Assembly: GCF_026151205.1 (NCBI RefSeq)
Contig: NC_087074.1
Span: 866,001 to 930,000, forward strand
DNA: 64,000 bases
Reading direction: 5' to 3'
Source: Bolinopsis microptera
Lineage: Eukaryota; Ctenophora; Tentaculata; Lobata; Bolinopsidae
Below, piece by piece: positions 48,143 to 61,117 of the stretch. Both the position numbers and the translations under genes were made by a program. Position 1 is the first letter of the stretch. Each line of letters opens with the position of its first letter. The notes beneath the pieces were generated by a model. The model had not been told where the DNA came from and made no database searches. It was given only the letters and a program-made list of their open reading frames with translations.

Positions 48143-49221
48143 TTTCGGCGTCTAATTTTTTAAAAATCTATTAACTTATTACACATTTGTGCTCTGCTTT
48201 AGCATCACTTGACTATTTAATAAAATTGTTTGTTCAGGCCATGACCTTATAGTCAGCCAATTGGCCATTGCTATATTATGTGTATATTGTTTGAATATTC
48301 TTTTCTTTTAAAATTTTAAAGGAGACCAAAATATCAGTTGAGCATGTATGACATAAGTAGTGAATATTATTAAGTTCATAGGGCTTTGTAATTAATATAA
48401 TGACATCACCGTTAAAAAAAACCGTACCAAAGTCCTATTGCACTTAAAGGGTTAGAGCTCCTCTTGGATATCACATTTTTAATCGATCAATCCCAATGCA
48501 TGCTCTGTCGAAACGGCTGAGTGATCACATCGACATAAACAACGTCGTATGGAATGGAAACTGGTCTCGAAAAGTCGAAAAATGTGATTAAAATTGCTGT
48601 AGACTAAAAATTTGCGAAATTTGTGACAAAAATTATTGTAATCAAAATTACGGTAACCAACTTAATTGTGAACCAAATTTATTGGCCCTAAGGTACGTAC
48701 AAGGTTCGACTGGGATCCCAGTTCCGGTCCAGGTTATCATGCCGAATCAGCAGCGGATACCAGGTTCTAGTGTTCGAATTAAGTGCTGGTTTGTTGCGGT
48801 GAGCTGTGATCGTAATCAGAATAGGATACCCAGGTTGTAATTATTAATCAACGCATGCTACCCTACGCTACATCCTCATAATCTGGTTTGTCAGCAAGTC
48901 TAACTGTCTTTTCCTAAGACTCCGTAACTCCGAGTACTCTTTTTTTTCAGATTGTTCTAGTTATATAACCAATAACCATTAGGTGTGAACTTCAGCTGTT
49001 ATTTCGAAGTATATTTGGTAACTGGCCAGTTTAGACCTTACAATGTCATATATTTAATTATTAAGAAATAAATTCCGGCAACATAAGTCGCGCTTTATCA
49101 ATGAGAACAGGTTTGACTGAGGTCGTCCAACTCTCCCTGGCATCTGACTTACTTTGACTTAGGGCGGCTTCAGCGTCAGAGTATTGATGCGCTGTCTCCA
49201 TAGAACTCTATCCGCCATAAG
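48143..49221. other. unassigned region, LINE 3' flank
   Basis: AT-rich to about 48660, then more mixed. No frame recognised; the end presumably holds the 3' part of the minus-strand LINE. Confidence 0.4.
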
Positions 49222-50835
49222 TCATCCCATTTCTCCAGTGTCGTTGAGACCCGTGTCAGCTCGTAGGCTATCAACATAAGTCATGGCTGGTCTTCTCCTA
49301 CTCAGCACCCCGTGAGTTGGTTCCCAGAATAGCAAGCGGTTTGCGACTAGTTCTGGGTGCTGGTGGATATGGCCTGCTAGTCGCATCCTGCGCTCTTGGA
49401 TCTTCATGGTTGCTCTCGGTAGGTTGCCATAGACTTCTTTGTTGGTTTTGCGCTGCTTCCAATCCACATTTAGTGCCATCCTTAGCATTCTAGTGTAGCA
49501 GCCATCAATGCGTTTCTTCAATTGCTCTGTCAACGTCCACGTTTCAGAACCATAAAGAAGTATTGACTCCACAGTAGCAACAAATAGACGGATCTTTAGT
49601 CCTCTTCTAAGGTCAGACTTCCATATCTTGTTTAGCTTGTGGCAGGCTGCCCAAGCCTTAGCTTTTCTGACCCGCAGGTCCCTCTCTGTTGTTGCTATCC
49701 ATGCTCCAAGGTATGCAAAGTCTGTCACCTTTTCCATCTGGTTTCCAGAACAACTATCAAGACTACTCGCCTCCTCTGTCATGTTCAGAGTCATGAACTT
49801 AGTTTTAGTGCCGTTCATGGCTAGCCCAACATTCAGTGCTGCTTTCTTAAGCCTGTCCAGGAGTAGTTTTGCCCCTTTAATGGTATCAGTGATAAGGGCA
49901 ACATCATCTGCAAACTCGACGTCTGCGATCTTCTCAGCACCAATGCTTCTACTCCGTGCAGGCCTGAGAGTGAACCCAGAGTCCGAGTCATCATCGTCTA
50001 TAGTCACTATCATGATATAGTCAATCATGATAATGAACAAGTGGGGGGCCAGTGCAGTCAAAGTGTCTCCTTGCAGTACTCCAGCCAGGGCCCAGGATAT
50101 CGAAAATCTCTGTACTATCAGCTGTAACTACTTTAGCCTTTGTGCTCGTATAGATAGTAGATACCCTCAATTAGCCGCACTATGGCTTCAGGTATGCCAT
50201 ATGCTTTCGATAGGGTTTCAATATCTTCATGAGCAAACCTCTATGCACACAATCAAAAGCCTTTTTAAAATCAAAGAAAACCATGGTGGCCTTAGGACCA
50301 TCACGTAATGAATCGTTGCAGAAGTTCAAGATGACTTCATCAATGTCCAACCTAGCCTCTTCATCGGTAGCAGGACTGGTGTCCAAGACTGATGTATAAT
50401 ATAAATAATCTTGGACAATTTTCTGCTTCAAAAACTCTATGACTTATTCTAATCTCACGATTGTAATAATCAATCACGAGTTGTATCTAATCTGATTTCA
50501 ATCTTCCGACCAAGTCCACTGTACAGTGTACAGTCAACTCTCAAATTTCTAACCGCTCTAAAATTTGCATGTGTGTACCGCTCTACAGTCCTCATAGTAT
50601 GGGTCCGGTAAGGGAGTTCCGCTCTAGAGTCCTACCCTGGCGATTTGACCCCGCTCTAGGGTCCTACTTTCGACCAAGTATTCGCTACAGTCCCCCGCTC
50701 TAGAGTCCCCCGCTCTAGAGTCCTACAGCTCTCTTCATCACTTCAGGTGAGATACCATCACCACCATAAGCTTTACCTTGTACTATCTTTTTGGCTAGAC
50801 GTAGTTCCTCTAGACGTAGTTCCTTTATATTCAGT
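49222..50835 (-). pseudogene. RTE-like non-LTR retrotransposon RT, frameshifted and interrupted
   Basis: On the minus strand, from about 50830: KIVQGKAYGGDGISPEVMK. After an inserted block of CTCTAGAGTCC-type repeats comes MVFFDFKKAFDCVHRGLLMK (50180-50431). After a frame change, 50061-49222 gives FADDVALITDT, YLGAWIATTERDLRVRKAKA, LYGSETWTLTEQLKKRI and a C-terminal RMRLAGHIHQHPELVANRLL segment. These are successive RT and post-RT landmarks in the right order. This class is often annotated in genomes as a craniofacial-development-protein-like RT. Confidence 0.88.
50530..50735. repeat. dispersed GCTCTAGAGTCC repeat, copy 1
   Basis: Same order of blocks as 52078-52270 (CTCAAATTTCTAACCGCTCT at the start, CTACCCTGGCGATT in the middle, GGGTCCTACAGC-type end). 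It is internally repetitive (CCGCTCTAGAGTCC). It lies inside the LINE. Confidence 0.85.
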
Positions 50836-51639
50836 GGAGGGTGTATATTCCTGATCGGAATGTGAAATTAATGGAAAGGGGAAATTCTGTGAGTGAGTGT
50901 TAACACTGAACTATTTTGTTTCTTGTTCTGACTTGAAACCGTACATAAAATCTTTGACTAGTTGACATTTTTGCCAAGTAGACAAAAATCAGGATTAAGA
51001 ATTATATTCCGGTAACCGCGCCGGTTAGTAGTTACTTTACTGTAGATATTTGATAACGATTCAGTTGGCCCTAATAACCGTCTGAAACACATTTTAAACA
51101 AAGATGCAATGCCTGTATCAGCTTATAATATCAACTTAACGAGTAGTTAATACTAGTTGAATGGACACTTTCCATCACTTTTACTGCCAACGCCTATTCT
51201 GAACCAATTACGTGAGTTAAATTAAAACAGCTGGAAAATCTGTCCAGTTATTTCGCACCTTAAACCTCTTAGGCGAGAATTTCTAGTTCAAGACTACAGC
51301 AGTGAGCAGATGTCACAACAAATCCCATTTCCTCATACTTTTACAATTGTTTGTAGAAGGGCCGGGCTGAAGTCAGTGAGAGCGGACTGTAGAGCGGACT
51401 TGGTCGTAAGCGAAATACCGACCAAGTACGTGCACTCAAGCAGATCATTTAGGAATGAGGATCTCATCGTGTGACACTTTAGCACCTACTAAGGGTATCT
51501 CATGTTCAGTCTGGTGACAGGGTATGTTCCAGATCAGATCCCATCGCATAGCGGGTCTTGTTAGGGATTTCAGTAGTGCAGTATAAATGTCACAGAGAAT
51601 TTAGTTTAGTATATCACATTCGATTCCTACTTCTCTTTA

Positions 51640-52032
51640 CAACTATCTACAATATGCTGAGTAAATGTCATTCCTTAACTCTTCCTGAGAAGCCCATCTT
51701 CATCCGGGGACGAACAGCCGGCAGTATTAACCTTGTTCTGCAATGATTTCGCTACGGAAAGGAAGCAAAGGTGTCCTGGCCGCCTCTACACCCTTCCGTT
51801 TTTGATACCCCTAAACCTCACATCCACCCTGCGAACTTTTTAGACTTCGAACTTCGAAGTGAAGACCATCTACTCCCGTGCCAATGATTTTCGGATATTC
51901 TCCAACAACCCTCCTGCCCAGATCCTAAACTCAGTCAAGCATAGTGCAGCAGAGGCCGCACTTCTCAACCTCCCTAAGACCGCCTCTTTCAAACACACCA
52001 TCAACAAAGCAAGGCACAAAAACTATTATTAA
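51640..52032 (+). pseudogene. possible FLYWCH/MULE-type transposon relic
   Basis: 51845-52032 reads, in one frame, NNPPAQILNSVKHSAAEAAL and LPKTASFKHTINKARHKN. This resembles the segment after a FLYWCH finger in invertebrate MULE-like proteins (A..LP....LKRTI.R.R). Upstream fragments (IFIRGRTAGSINLVLQ, stop, FRYGKEAKVSW) could be a broken FLYWCH finger. The identification rests on pattern memory only. Confidence 0.35.
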
Positions 52033-52077
52033 TCATTGATTAAAAAACATAACTCAATCTTCAAAACTAAATTTAAT

Positions 52078-52270
52078 CTCAAATTTCTAACCGCTCTAAT
52101 ATTTGCATGTGGGCTCTAGAGTCCTCATAGTGTGGGTACGATAAGGGAATTCCGCTCTAGAGTCGAAGTCCTACCCTGGCGATTCGACTCCGTTCTAGGA
52201 TTCTACTTCCGACCGAGTCCGCTGTACAGTCCTCCGCTGTACAGTCCTCCGCTCTAGGGTCCTACAGCCG
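52078..52270. repeat. dispersed GCTCTAGAGTCC repeat, copy 2
   Basis: Direct-orientation partner of 50530-50735; together they flank a 1.34-kb segment that includes the MULE-like relic. Confidence 0.85.
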
Positions 52271-53013
52271 CAGTGCCGCTACCGGGAAGTAGCTGCACTG
52301 CTACCATAGTCAGTCCAGGCAAAATTGCGGCAATAAGGGCATGTTTCCGAATCGGTCACAAAATTTTCCACGATCTCAACTACTCTGAAACCATAATGGA
52401 AACATTGGCATTGCCCTTTCTGAACATGCTAGACCCACCAAACTTCTCAATATCGGCTTCATCTTCTGATGGCGGGCGCGGCTTGCCTTTTAGTTTATTT
52501 CCGTACAAACCACATAATCTCATTTAATTAAGACAGTTTTTGAGCGCGCGCACCATGACGCGCGCGGATTATATTAACGAACGACAAAATTTTTTTACCG
52601 CCAATTTACCTACTAGACCAACAAAGGTAGCTAAAATCTAAGGTATTTGCAAATCAATCGCTTAACTAAACTGTTTCCAGGTGTTGAGTTACGTGAGTAA
52701 AGATCTGGGAGAAACTCCTTCCAGTCATGCGTGATGCAGAGTGGTAGCTAATGTTGAAAACTCCGCTAAATTGGGTGATCTCATCGAGAGATTACAAACA
52801 CGGTGTGTAACTTGTACTTTTAGAAATAACATATTTTATCACTGGAAAATTTACAGGTTGTAATTGTGGTAAGTATTTTATCTATGTTTATTAATTCATG
52901 GTTGACTAATAATTATTTTCCTCAGGAAACTAACTCACGTGCGAAGTCTGAGAATTGAAGAATAACGACATAACTGCATAATTCTAGCTGAGAAAGCAGA
53001 TTTCAGAGCAGAA
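52271..53013. other. unassigned region upstream of LINE ORF1
   Basis: Short frames without signatures. It may be the 5' UTR of the LINE whose ORF1 follows. Confidence 0.4.
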
Positions 53014-53926
53014 TTGAAGCAGAAAGCTGCCGACCAACAGCTCTCAGCAACACAAAACCTTACAACCCCAGCAACACAAAATCTCCTCACCGAAGCCCTA
53101 TTTACATGCCCACTTGAAATCAACGTGGAATTACCAAAACTAATGTCCATAGAATTGTCTAAAGATCACGAGCAACAAAGTCCGGATCTGCCATCCACTC
53201 CGAAGCACCTACCTCAACAGACTTTGTCCTACCACATACTGATGACCCACAAATTGTTGTAGACTCTCCTAAACTCTGCAGATCAAAATAGCGAAACACA
53301 GGACAGATACAATGAGTGCCTCAAGACGGAAGCGCTAGCAGACAAGGAAAGGTGATCAGGCTGCAGGACCAGCTGCTTGTGCAGAAGGACGAACAACTAC
53401 AGTTGAATAGACAGTACAAACAGCGGTGGAGTCAGGGATTAAGAGCTACAGTGCAGCTGTTCAACAGAACAGTGCAAGTGGTACGGTCTGCTACAGTAAA
53501 ATCCTGAAGAAGGTGATGAAGAGTGTGGCTGCAGAGGAGGACAGGAGCAAGAACCTGATCGTGTTTGGGTTGAAAGAAGAGGATGAAGAACAGCTACCAG
53601 CTCTTGTAAACGCAGTATTGGACGAGATCGGGGAGAAACCTCATTTCGAAGCGACAAGAGTCGGCTGGAAGAGGCCAGGTACGGCCATCCTACCAGCCAA
53701 GATCACTGTCCCAAGCTCAACAGCAGTTCATCAGATTCTGATGAAAACAGGGAGACTGAGGCTGGCTGAGGCACACAAAGATGTATGGATTTGTATATCC
53801 AGTGAAGAGCGTGCAGCAAGGAAGAACCTGGTAACTGACCTGAAGAAGAAGAGAGCTGAACAAACTCATCTCGACCACTACATCTGGTACGGGAAGGTCT
53901 GTAGCCGGGTAAAGAAGCCACCATGA
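53014..53926 (+). pseudogene. LINE ORF1-like protein, frameshifted
   Basis: Frames step from 53014-53262 through 53316-53507 (LQDQLLVQKDEQLQLNRQYK, coiled-coil-like) to 53426-53926 (GIKSYSAAVQQN, then RSKNLIVFGLKEEDEEQL, ATRVGWKRPG, ICISSEERAARKNLV). The R.KNL.VFGL.E block followed by a basic RVG segment is typical of the RRM-like ORF1 protein of CR1/L2/Jockey-type LINEs. At least one frameshift lies near 53430. No ORF2 is recognisable downstream. Confidence 0.7.
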
Positions 53927-55895
53927 CGTAATTCATGTCTATCGGACACCGATCAGTATATTATGTAGGAGTATCTTAAGAGTTTACGGACGTTATCTGT
54001 ATTTGAGAGACAATTATATTATATGCATATATTATTATTTGATTGTTTCACACTTTTCACATTTCATCAATTTATTACTAGGTGGAGGTGATGTTATTGA
54101 GACTTTGGGCGGCCAAAAACTCCTGTTCTGCTAGTTGTCCTCTGTACTTGTTTCGCTGACCCACGCTTTTTAGCATTTATACATTTCGGCCTAGTTAATA
54201 TGTGCACGAAAATTTATTATTATGTATAATAAACCCCCAGTGTAGAGTGATTTATCATCATCTGTCATACTACTAAGTACGACTCCCTTCTGGAATCCTT
54301 CATGCAAGCCTACAATAACCAGGAGTACGAAGTCATTGATTATCTCTCTGCTGTTTTTGCTGCACTATGAATTCGACATTTGATTATTGATATTAACGGT
54401 TTTATGATATTGGTATTTAGTTATATTATACTTTCGATTGTACTATATTTCAACCTTACTGCTAGGTTATTTGATCATTGTTGAACTGTGTTTCAACGAT
54501 CAATGCTTAAATTATTAGAATCTTCAATTATGTTAGGCTTGAACTACTGTGAACACAATAGAGAATTAGATAGTCAGCCAGGTCTGTAATGATTCCATTT
54601 TATCTGCATCATCCGAAAGTATTTTGTACCTTTTATTTGTGATCTTCATTGACACAATATTTGTATATCCATAACCCTGTAACACGAACAGTTTTAATAT
54701 CAAAACCGAGTCTTAACTGTTAGGTTATTTAAAATAGCTGACATCGCTTTCGTAATTGGTGCATCGTGTGACCACCCAGACCACGAGGAGGAGATCTTTG
54801 TCATTCCTCTAGCAAAGCAGCCAGTTTAAATTGAGAAGAGTAGCCCCTGATGGGTGGTTACAGGTTATCAGGAAGAGAGAGAGCATGAACTGGACGAGTT
54901 TTGATTTAAGATGGTGTAATTCAGATATTATAGGCTAGGGCATTGCATTCAACAATTTTGGGCCTGCACTTGCAGATGAATCTTCGTACAGCGACGGATT
55001 CGCTGCCAAGCTGTGTCTGCAGATCGAATGACTGCAAGGTTTCTAAAACATGGCCAGGAGACGAACTGCAATGTTGACAACCGTTTACTTAAAGATTTTA
55101 GAGTAAGCATTTCATGGGATGTTTCGACTGTAATCTTGAATATGACTGAAATGAATTATTGATAGAATAAAATGTGTTTGAATTCTTGTCTTGCTGTAAC
55201 AAGGAACCCACTCAATTTGACCGAGATTATTCAATAAATCTAAAGAACTTTATCAATCTAACTATTAATTAATAGACATTTTGTAGAACTGATAATCGCA
55301 TGTCATACTCATAGTAACCTTTGAGCAGTACTCTAATTATAGTCTAAAACAATTTATTGCGCTGGTCTGTGAATTGTACTGGTTGGTAAAATAGCCAAGA
55401 GCTTGCTGAAACCAGGCAAACGCCCCCGTAGGTATAGTGGTTGTATGTGAAGACATGTACCACGAGATCAAGTTCAACAATAATCTCACGAAAAGAGAGA
55501 TAAAACATACCAATACCATTATCAATGACACTGGCTGAATCAAATGATTCTTATTATATGGCCATTTGTATGTCAAACAATACGAAAAAATAAAAGTTTG
55601 GCAAGGAATAAGTTTTGGGCCAGCAAGTTGCAAGTGCGAATTGGTAATCAGAACTAATGGTACAAATAATCATACGATAATTGATATGGTATAGTCGGTT
55701 AAGTTGATCGACTACAGTATATATGATATAATACATGACAGTAATTTTGTATCAAGACACTTATACATATTACTTCGAAGTATTCCAACAGCTACATTGT
55801 TACACACGTGCAACCAGCCAATTGCAGGAAGCCGAAGGATTTATTTTGGCCAGTGACTGTTAAACTTAAAGTAGTGTGTACCATACTTACTTCGC
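53927..55895. other. AT-rich region without recognised genes
   Basis: Several short minus-strand frames (for example 55337-55633, hydrophobic) show no family signature or splice context. Confidence 0.45.
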
Positions 55896-55899
55896 CCGA

Positions 55900-56106
55900 G
55901 ACTGCTGCAATGTGCAGCTCCTCATTTAACCCTCACACCCGATTTCCCGAGTATTCGGCTGAGTATACCGGGGGGCTGCATAGACCACTCAGGATCCTTA
56001 GCTGAACGTCAACGACGCTCACCCCACAACCAGGCAGACATTCGGATTCGAACTCGCAACCTCGCGGTTGCAAAGCTGGTGTTCTAACCAACTGCGCTAC
56101 CTCGCC
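55900..56106 (-). repeat. tRNA-derived SINE
   Basis: Read on the minus strand from 56106: a tRNA-like head GGCGAGGTAGCGCAGTTGGT with A box, a loop containing TTTGCAA, then the B box GAGTTCGAATCC. Stems pair poorly and the sequence runs on past the head into an unrelated body (to about 55900). This is therefore a SINE with an internal Pol III promoter rather than a functional tRNA. Confidence 0.75.
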
Positions 56107-57340
56107 GTTGCGAGGAAGGAGCCTTCCCCTCATTTCCAAATATAGTCATTTGTGACGTCATAACCATAGTAACGCCATAACCATAGTAACGCCTAGCGAT
56201 ACATAATAGCGACGCGCATGTTATTTTGATATTCGTTTGTTTTATTTGCTGCGCGGTGTAAATATTTATTTTGACCAGTTATTTAGTCATAACTTTTTAT
56301 AGGAACCTGCGCTAGGTTTCGCTTTTCTTGCGACACCCGATTTGGCGTTTTTCCTATCGGATGGTATATAATTTGGCCACAGCGCAAATATCGCACGATA
56401 ATCTTATTCCTATGAACAGCTTGAGCCGGGTATAAAATGGCCGAATATAAATTTAACGTAAACGACCCAATAATAATATTAAACGTAGAATGAAACTACT
56501 TAAAACTTATACAGATTCATGGTATCCTGATTCAAGACGCTTGCTCCTGATTTTTAGCAACAATATCAACAGACCCCACGACGTTGTAATATAATTGTGA
56601 GTAGGCAATCACTTGTATATTGATCTATATGTTTTGAACGGTAGTTTGTAAAAATAATTACATTCTACAAACATTATACGCTCCTACTATGCAATTACTA
56701 GCCTCTGGACTAACTCCCAATCATCTGTCCATATAATGGTGTTTCTGGACAGATAGATGGTGTATGATGCCCTCATGCTAATTTCAGCGATCTTCATGCA
56801 GTCCTTTTTCTCTTTAGTGTTTACGTTCAAGGTGCAGTGGTTCATAAAGGTTTGGAGGCTGCAGTTGTAAATGCCTCGAACTCGAACTCGAACTGCTACT
56901 GTCTGGAGCTTGCAATCTCTTCTGTCAGCTGCTGATATCTCTTCATATTCTTTTTTATCTTGATCAGCAAAGTTCTCCTCATTCAGATGCACCTTCTTCG
57001 CTTTATCTGAATAGATCACTACATATTCTGGTCTCAGTGGTATTACACTAATGTAATGTCTAACAATAACGTTCATAAGTGCTAAAATTTCGAACTAGCG
57101 GACCATATTCGGAGGAGAAATTTGGGACAGTTTTTTGCTTGGAAATACTGATTTGATCGAATTTTAACCACAAAAATGACTCCCAATAATATTCTTATGG
57201 AGAGTGTGGATAAATATTAAATATTTAAAATAATACAGGTTTGACTATAATGAAGTTGTGTCAATAATCATGTAAAGAATAATAGATAACCTACAATCTT
57301 AGTTTGGTAAACCAATTTGGTATCTTTGCTGTGTAGCCAA
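56107..57340. other. unassigned region
   Basis: It contains CATAACCATAGTAACGC twice (about 56159-56192) and a 129-residue minus-strand frame (57076-56687; KLQTVAVRVRVRGIYNCSLQ, then TIIWTDDWEL). I cannot assign the frame; it could be an exon of an unseen gene or chance. Confidence 0.4.
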
Positions 57341-57344
57341 AATT

Positions 57345-59030
57345 ACTCAATATGTAAAACTAAAAGAAGGATTATAACCTACAATCTTTGTTTTATCAGT
57401 GAACTTGAATATCTTGCAACTTGTTAAGACCACATTAAAATGCTTTGATATAGACTTTACATCATGCCGGATGTACCTTATAGAAATCATGTATCTAAAA
57501 GAGAATGATCTAGATGCGGATGATTAGTAGTTAGAGTCGGATCGATGTAGCAGAAAAAAGCAAACCCTAGCAAAGAGTGCAAGTGTTTTTATAACCAAAT
57601 TCAGACAATTGTTTCGCCCATCGCCTGACATTTTAGGGTTTTTAACCCCTATCGCCCATAAACCGGGTGCTTCCAGATTTATACCGAAACCCATATTGGA
57701 AGAAAACACCCGATCTACAACATCAAAGCACATTTTAATAACTTGAGCACAAAACTGGTCAAAAAAAGACCAAAGTTGTTGCCCAATTTGGTATTTTTCC
57801 TCACGCGTGTAGCCAAAATGACCGATTTTTGTCAATATCTTAACAAATAAGCATTAAAGGGCTTATATTGCTTTATAAGTTGTATATAAATGTGATGTTT
57901 GCGCTCATTTTAAGCTAAAATTCAAGTCTTTACGATTTTCCTAGTTCAAGTTATCAAAATTCAGTCCCATTTTTGGTTCGCTGAGACAAAAACCAGTTTT
58001 TTGTCAATATCTATAAAACAAAGCACTGGAGACCTTCTAAGATGGCAAGTACGTACGGTACGTACCTTTAAAAATAGCTGTACGGTACGTACTTTTAAAC
58101 TTGGGCTGAAAGGTACGATGCTTGCAATTGCGAAAAGATGCACAAAAACCACGTTCACACGACAACTTTCATGGAAGCTGAATTCGCTCATCGCTGCATT
58201 TCAATTTATACCATTAGATTTAGAGCAGTTGTACAAGAATGTTCCAGAAGCAAGAAGGGTTGGACCATGTGACATTGGATTTGGCGCTTTGAATTATGTT
58301 GGTAGAAAAAGTTGGCAGATGTTGTTTACACGATTTTTAGCGCATCCTCATTAATGTGTGAAACAAACTTTAGAGACTACGAATATCTTATTATATGAAT
58401 ATCTTATTATATGAATAAAAGAAGGCTGAGGCTGAAGCCTCAGCTTGCTGAAAAACTAGTGTTTATTTACTCCAATAAGCACATTAAAATGTGATACTGA
58501 TTTTATCTGTCACTGTTCATTTTTATCTCTCACTGTTAATTTACTATCTTAATAATTCATGTTCCTCTTCGACTACTACCTCAAATAAAATTATGATAAT
58601 ACTAAAGGAACATTGCAAGTACTCCACTAACTTTGAAAAAAGTTTCATTTTTTTCCCAAAAAAGTCTGTACCCTATAGGGCCTGTACGGTACGTACCTTT
58701 AAAAGTAGCTGTACCGTACGTACTTAAAGCCCTGTACCGTACGTACTTGCCATCTTAGGAGACCTTATGTTGCTTCATAACTTGTATATAAATATGGCCA
58801 TTGCGGTAATTTTAAGCTAAAATTGAAGTCTCTATGACCTTCAGGAGCTGCAATACAAAAATCCCGTATACGCGACTGAGGGTAATTTAGAAAATTTGCC
58901 CTGTAGGGTTATGTCTAGCGACACAAATTGCGTACCTAAACGACTTTGGTTAAGAATGATCTAACAAACAACCCTGTGTTGTCAGAAATCGTATACATCG
59001 AAGTGCACACTCAACTATTCCCTGCTACTG
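57345..59030. repeat. repeat unit T, copy 2 (inverted)
   Basis: Reverse complement of 41885-42862 with small indels and a 722-bp insertion. It is joined at about 59035 to unit S in the order inverted-T then S, whereas copy 1 is S then T. Confidence 0.88.
58037..58758. mobile_element. 722-bp hAT-like non-autonomous element
   Basis: Terminal inverted repeats CTAAGATGGCAAGTACGTAC / GTACGTACTTGCCATCTTAG are flanked by an 8-bp duplication GAGACCTT (58029-58036 and 58759-58766). Subterminal GTACGGTACGTACCTTTAAA motifs recur. The undisturbed site is present in the other copy of unit T near 42162. The interior encodes an unrecognised 77-78-residue frame ending at 58354 (QLSWKLNSLIAAFQFIPLDL, then RKSWQMLFTRF), which may be captured sequence. 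Target size and TIR layout fit hAT. Confidence 0.85.
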
Positions 59031-59042
59031 GAGTATGTGGCC

Positions 59043-59662
59043 CTCCTACACTGTTGCACACCAATTTCTTCTTGAAACGACCTATTTTATGGACCATAGC
59101 ATAGGTCGTTCCAACAGGAAATTGGTGTGCGGCACGACTAATCAGTGCCACAACTAATCTTGAGAGGAGTCCAATATAAACCTGGCTACAGTTCTTATCA
59201 GGGCGTGTCTCTTTTTGATATCGCCCAAAATGGGATAATCGTTTAACTCCATATAAAACGGCTAGAATAACATTAGAAATATTTTCGGTTATCAATTTTC
59301 ATTGAAGTGTCAGGTACTAACCATGCCAAATTTATACATTTCCGAGCTTTTTGCTTTTTTTATAGTTATTTTTAATCAAAGCATAAGACTAAGACGGGCT
59401 TTAATGTTTCAAATTATTTGATGAAGTTACAGATTTACGTTATTGTTTCTCGTTTCTCCTCTTATATAGTTGGTATCATGCAGTTATGATGTGCCATGTT
59501 ATGTATTATCGATTATGAATACCAATAATACCAAAACATAACAAATCTGGAATGTGGAAATTGGAATCGTGCTTTTTATTTTGCCGTGCAATAGATTTGT
59601 AGTGTTGTAATTAGTTTAAAACATATATTACTTATAATTGTAAACCACAGAACGAGGAACTG
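59043..59662. repeat. repeat unit S, copy 2
   Basis: Direct-orientation partner of 41254-41882; the match stops at AACGAGGAACTGGAG. Confidence 0.9.
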
Positions 59663-60705
59663 GAGACGGACTTGCATGATGACATGAACTTTACAAGAAG
59701 GAACATACACTGGGGAACAATAGCGTTATATTAATCTAGTAGTACTACTTATCTAACAATGAAGGTAATGTGTTCAGTGTTGTGTTCATTCAGTAGTTAT
59801 TTATTATTATTATTGTGTTAAATTTTAATTAGCTTTAACGTGAAAGAAGCAAGTTCAGCGAAAAAAAATAGTCAAATTATGCCTGGTTAATTAGAATATA
59901 ATTAAAATATCGAAAAATGACTCGAAATCAATTTGAGGAGGCGTAATATGAACTTTAAAATCAGAGTAAAGATCAGAGGGGTTAAGAGATATGTTTCTGT
60001 TTGGAGACCAAAACAGGCAAGAACAAAATTATGAGCTGAGAACGCCAGGGGCATAAACATGACTGATGACATATAATATGTTTTCCATTACCCACGAGTA
60101 TATTACAATGCTGGCAAGCATGACCGTGCCTTTTATACATTCTATACTAATACTATTATATCCCCTTTACTGTTTTTTCTGTCATTAAGTCTTATTGGTA
60201 GTCGTTCAGCAGGTTTATTTTTAGTTCATTCTAATTCGATTTCAAAGATGACAGGAATAAGAAAAAGTTATGTAGAGGTTTTTAAGAAATTTGCGCAAAA
60301 TACTCGCCAGCACTGTTAGTGACTAGTCTTAATCTTATACAAAATTTGGTTTAAAAACCCCAAAATCGCCATATATTCAGGCACATTATGATTCATAAGT
60401 CTTATATAAATGTGGTCATTGCCACTATTTTCAATATTTTGAAAAGTTATTCAGTTTCTGCGACCTTTCGTACTGGGCCGCGCTCAGCCTGTCATTCCGC
60501 CGAATCTCTATTCGGCGAATATGATTATGAACATAAATATAATAGCCTGAGGTCCCCAGGTAACGACCTTCCTACAATCCTAGCCTTAAGATATAAAAAT
60601 AATGTGGTATTTTGGGCCGCGATGAACAAACAAAAAAACAGTTTTTTATGAATATCTTTAAAACTGGGCACTTCAGACCTTATCAACCTTAATAATCTCA
60701 AGAAA

Positions 60706-60710
<5 letters not shown>

Positions 60711-60753
<43 letters not shown>

Positions 60754-60765
60754 TGTGTGTGTATG
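60711..60765. repeat. (TG)n microsatellite
   Basis: About 27 TG dinucleotides with two TA interruptions. Confidence 0.95.
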
Positions 60766-60784
60766 TTTGAAATTTCTGAACGGT

Positions 60785-61117
60785 TATTTGACCAAAACCC
60801 ACAATCATGGGTAGAGTGAACCGCTGCCAGTGCCTCTCTTTTCCAAACAAAAGGAAATGATATTAATTTGAGGAACCGTCCGCAAATGCAAATTGATACC
60901 GAGAATGAAATCGGTCGCTCGCTTTTCCCACTCAATAAGCTTTATTACAATTCGTAAGCCGTGAATTCGAATGGGAAAAGCGAGCGACCGATTTCATTCT
61001 CGGTATCAATTTGCATTTGCGGACGGTTCCTCAAATTAATATCATTTCCTTTTGTTTGGAAAAGAGAGGCACTGGCAGCGGTTCACTCTACCCATGATTG
61101 TGGGTTTTGGTCAAATA
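60785..61117. repeat. 333-bp hairpin with 146-bp perfect arms
   Basis: Arms 60785-60930 and 60972-61117 are exact inverted copies around a 41-bp loop. They are nested within the 2.45-kb inverted-repeat element. No coding content. Confidence 0.93.

Noticed and set aside
56033-56106. Functional tRNA-Ala gene (minus strand)
   Set aside because: A and B boxes fit, but D and anticodon stems pair badly and the transcript continues into a SINE body.
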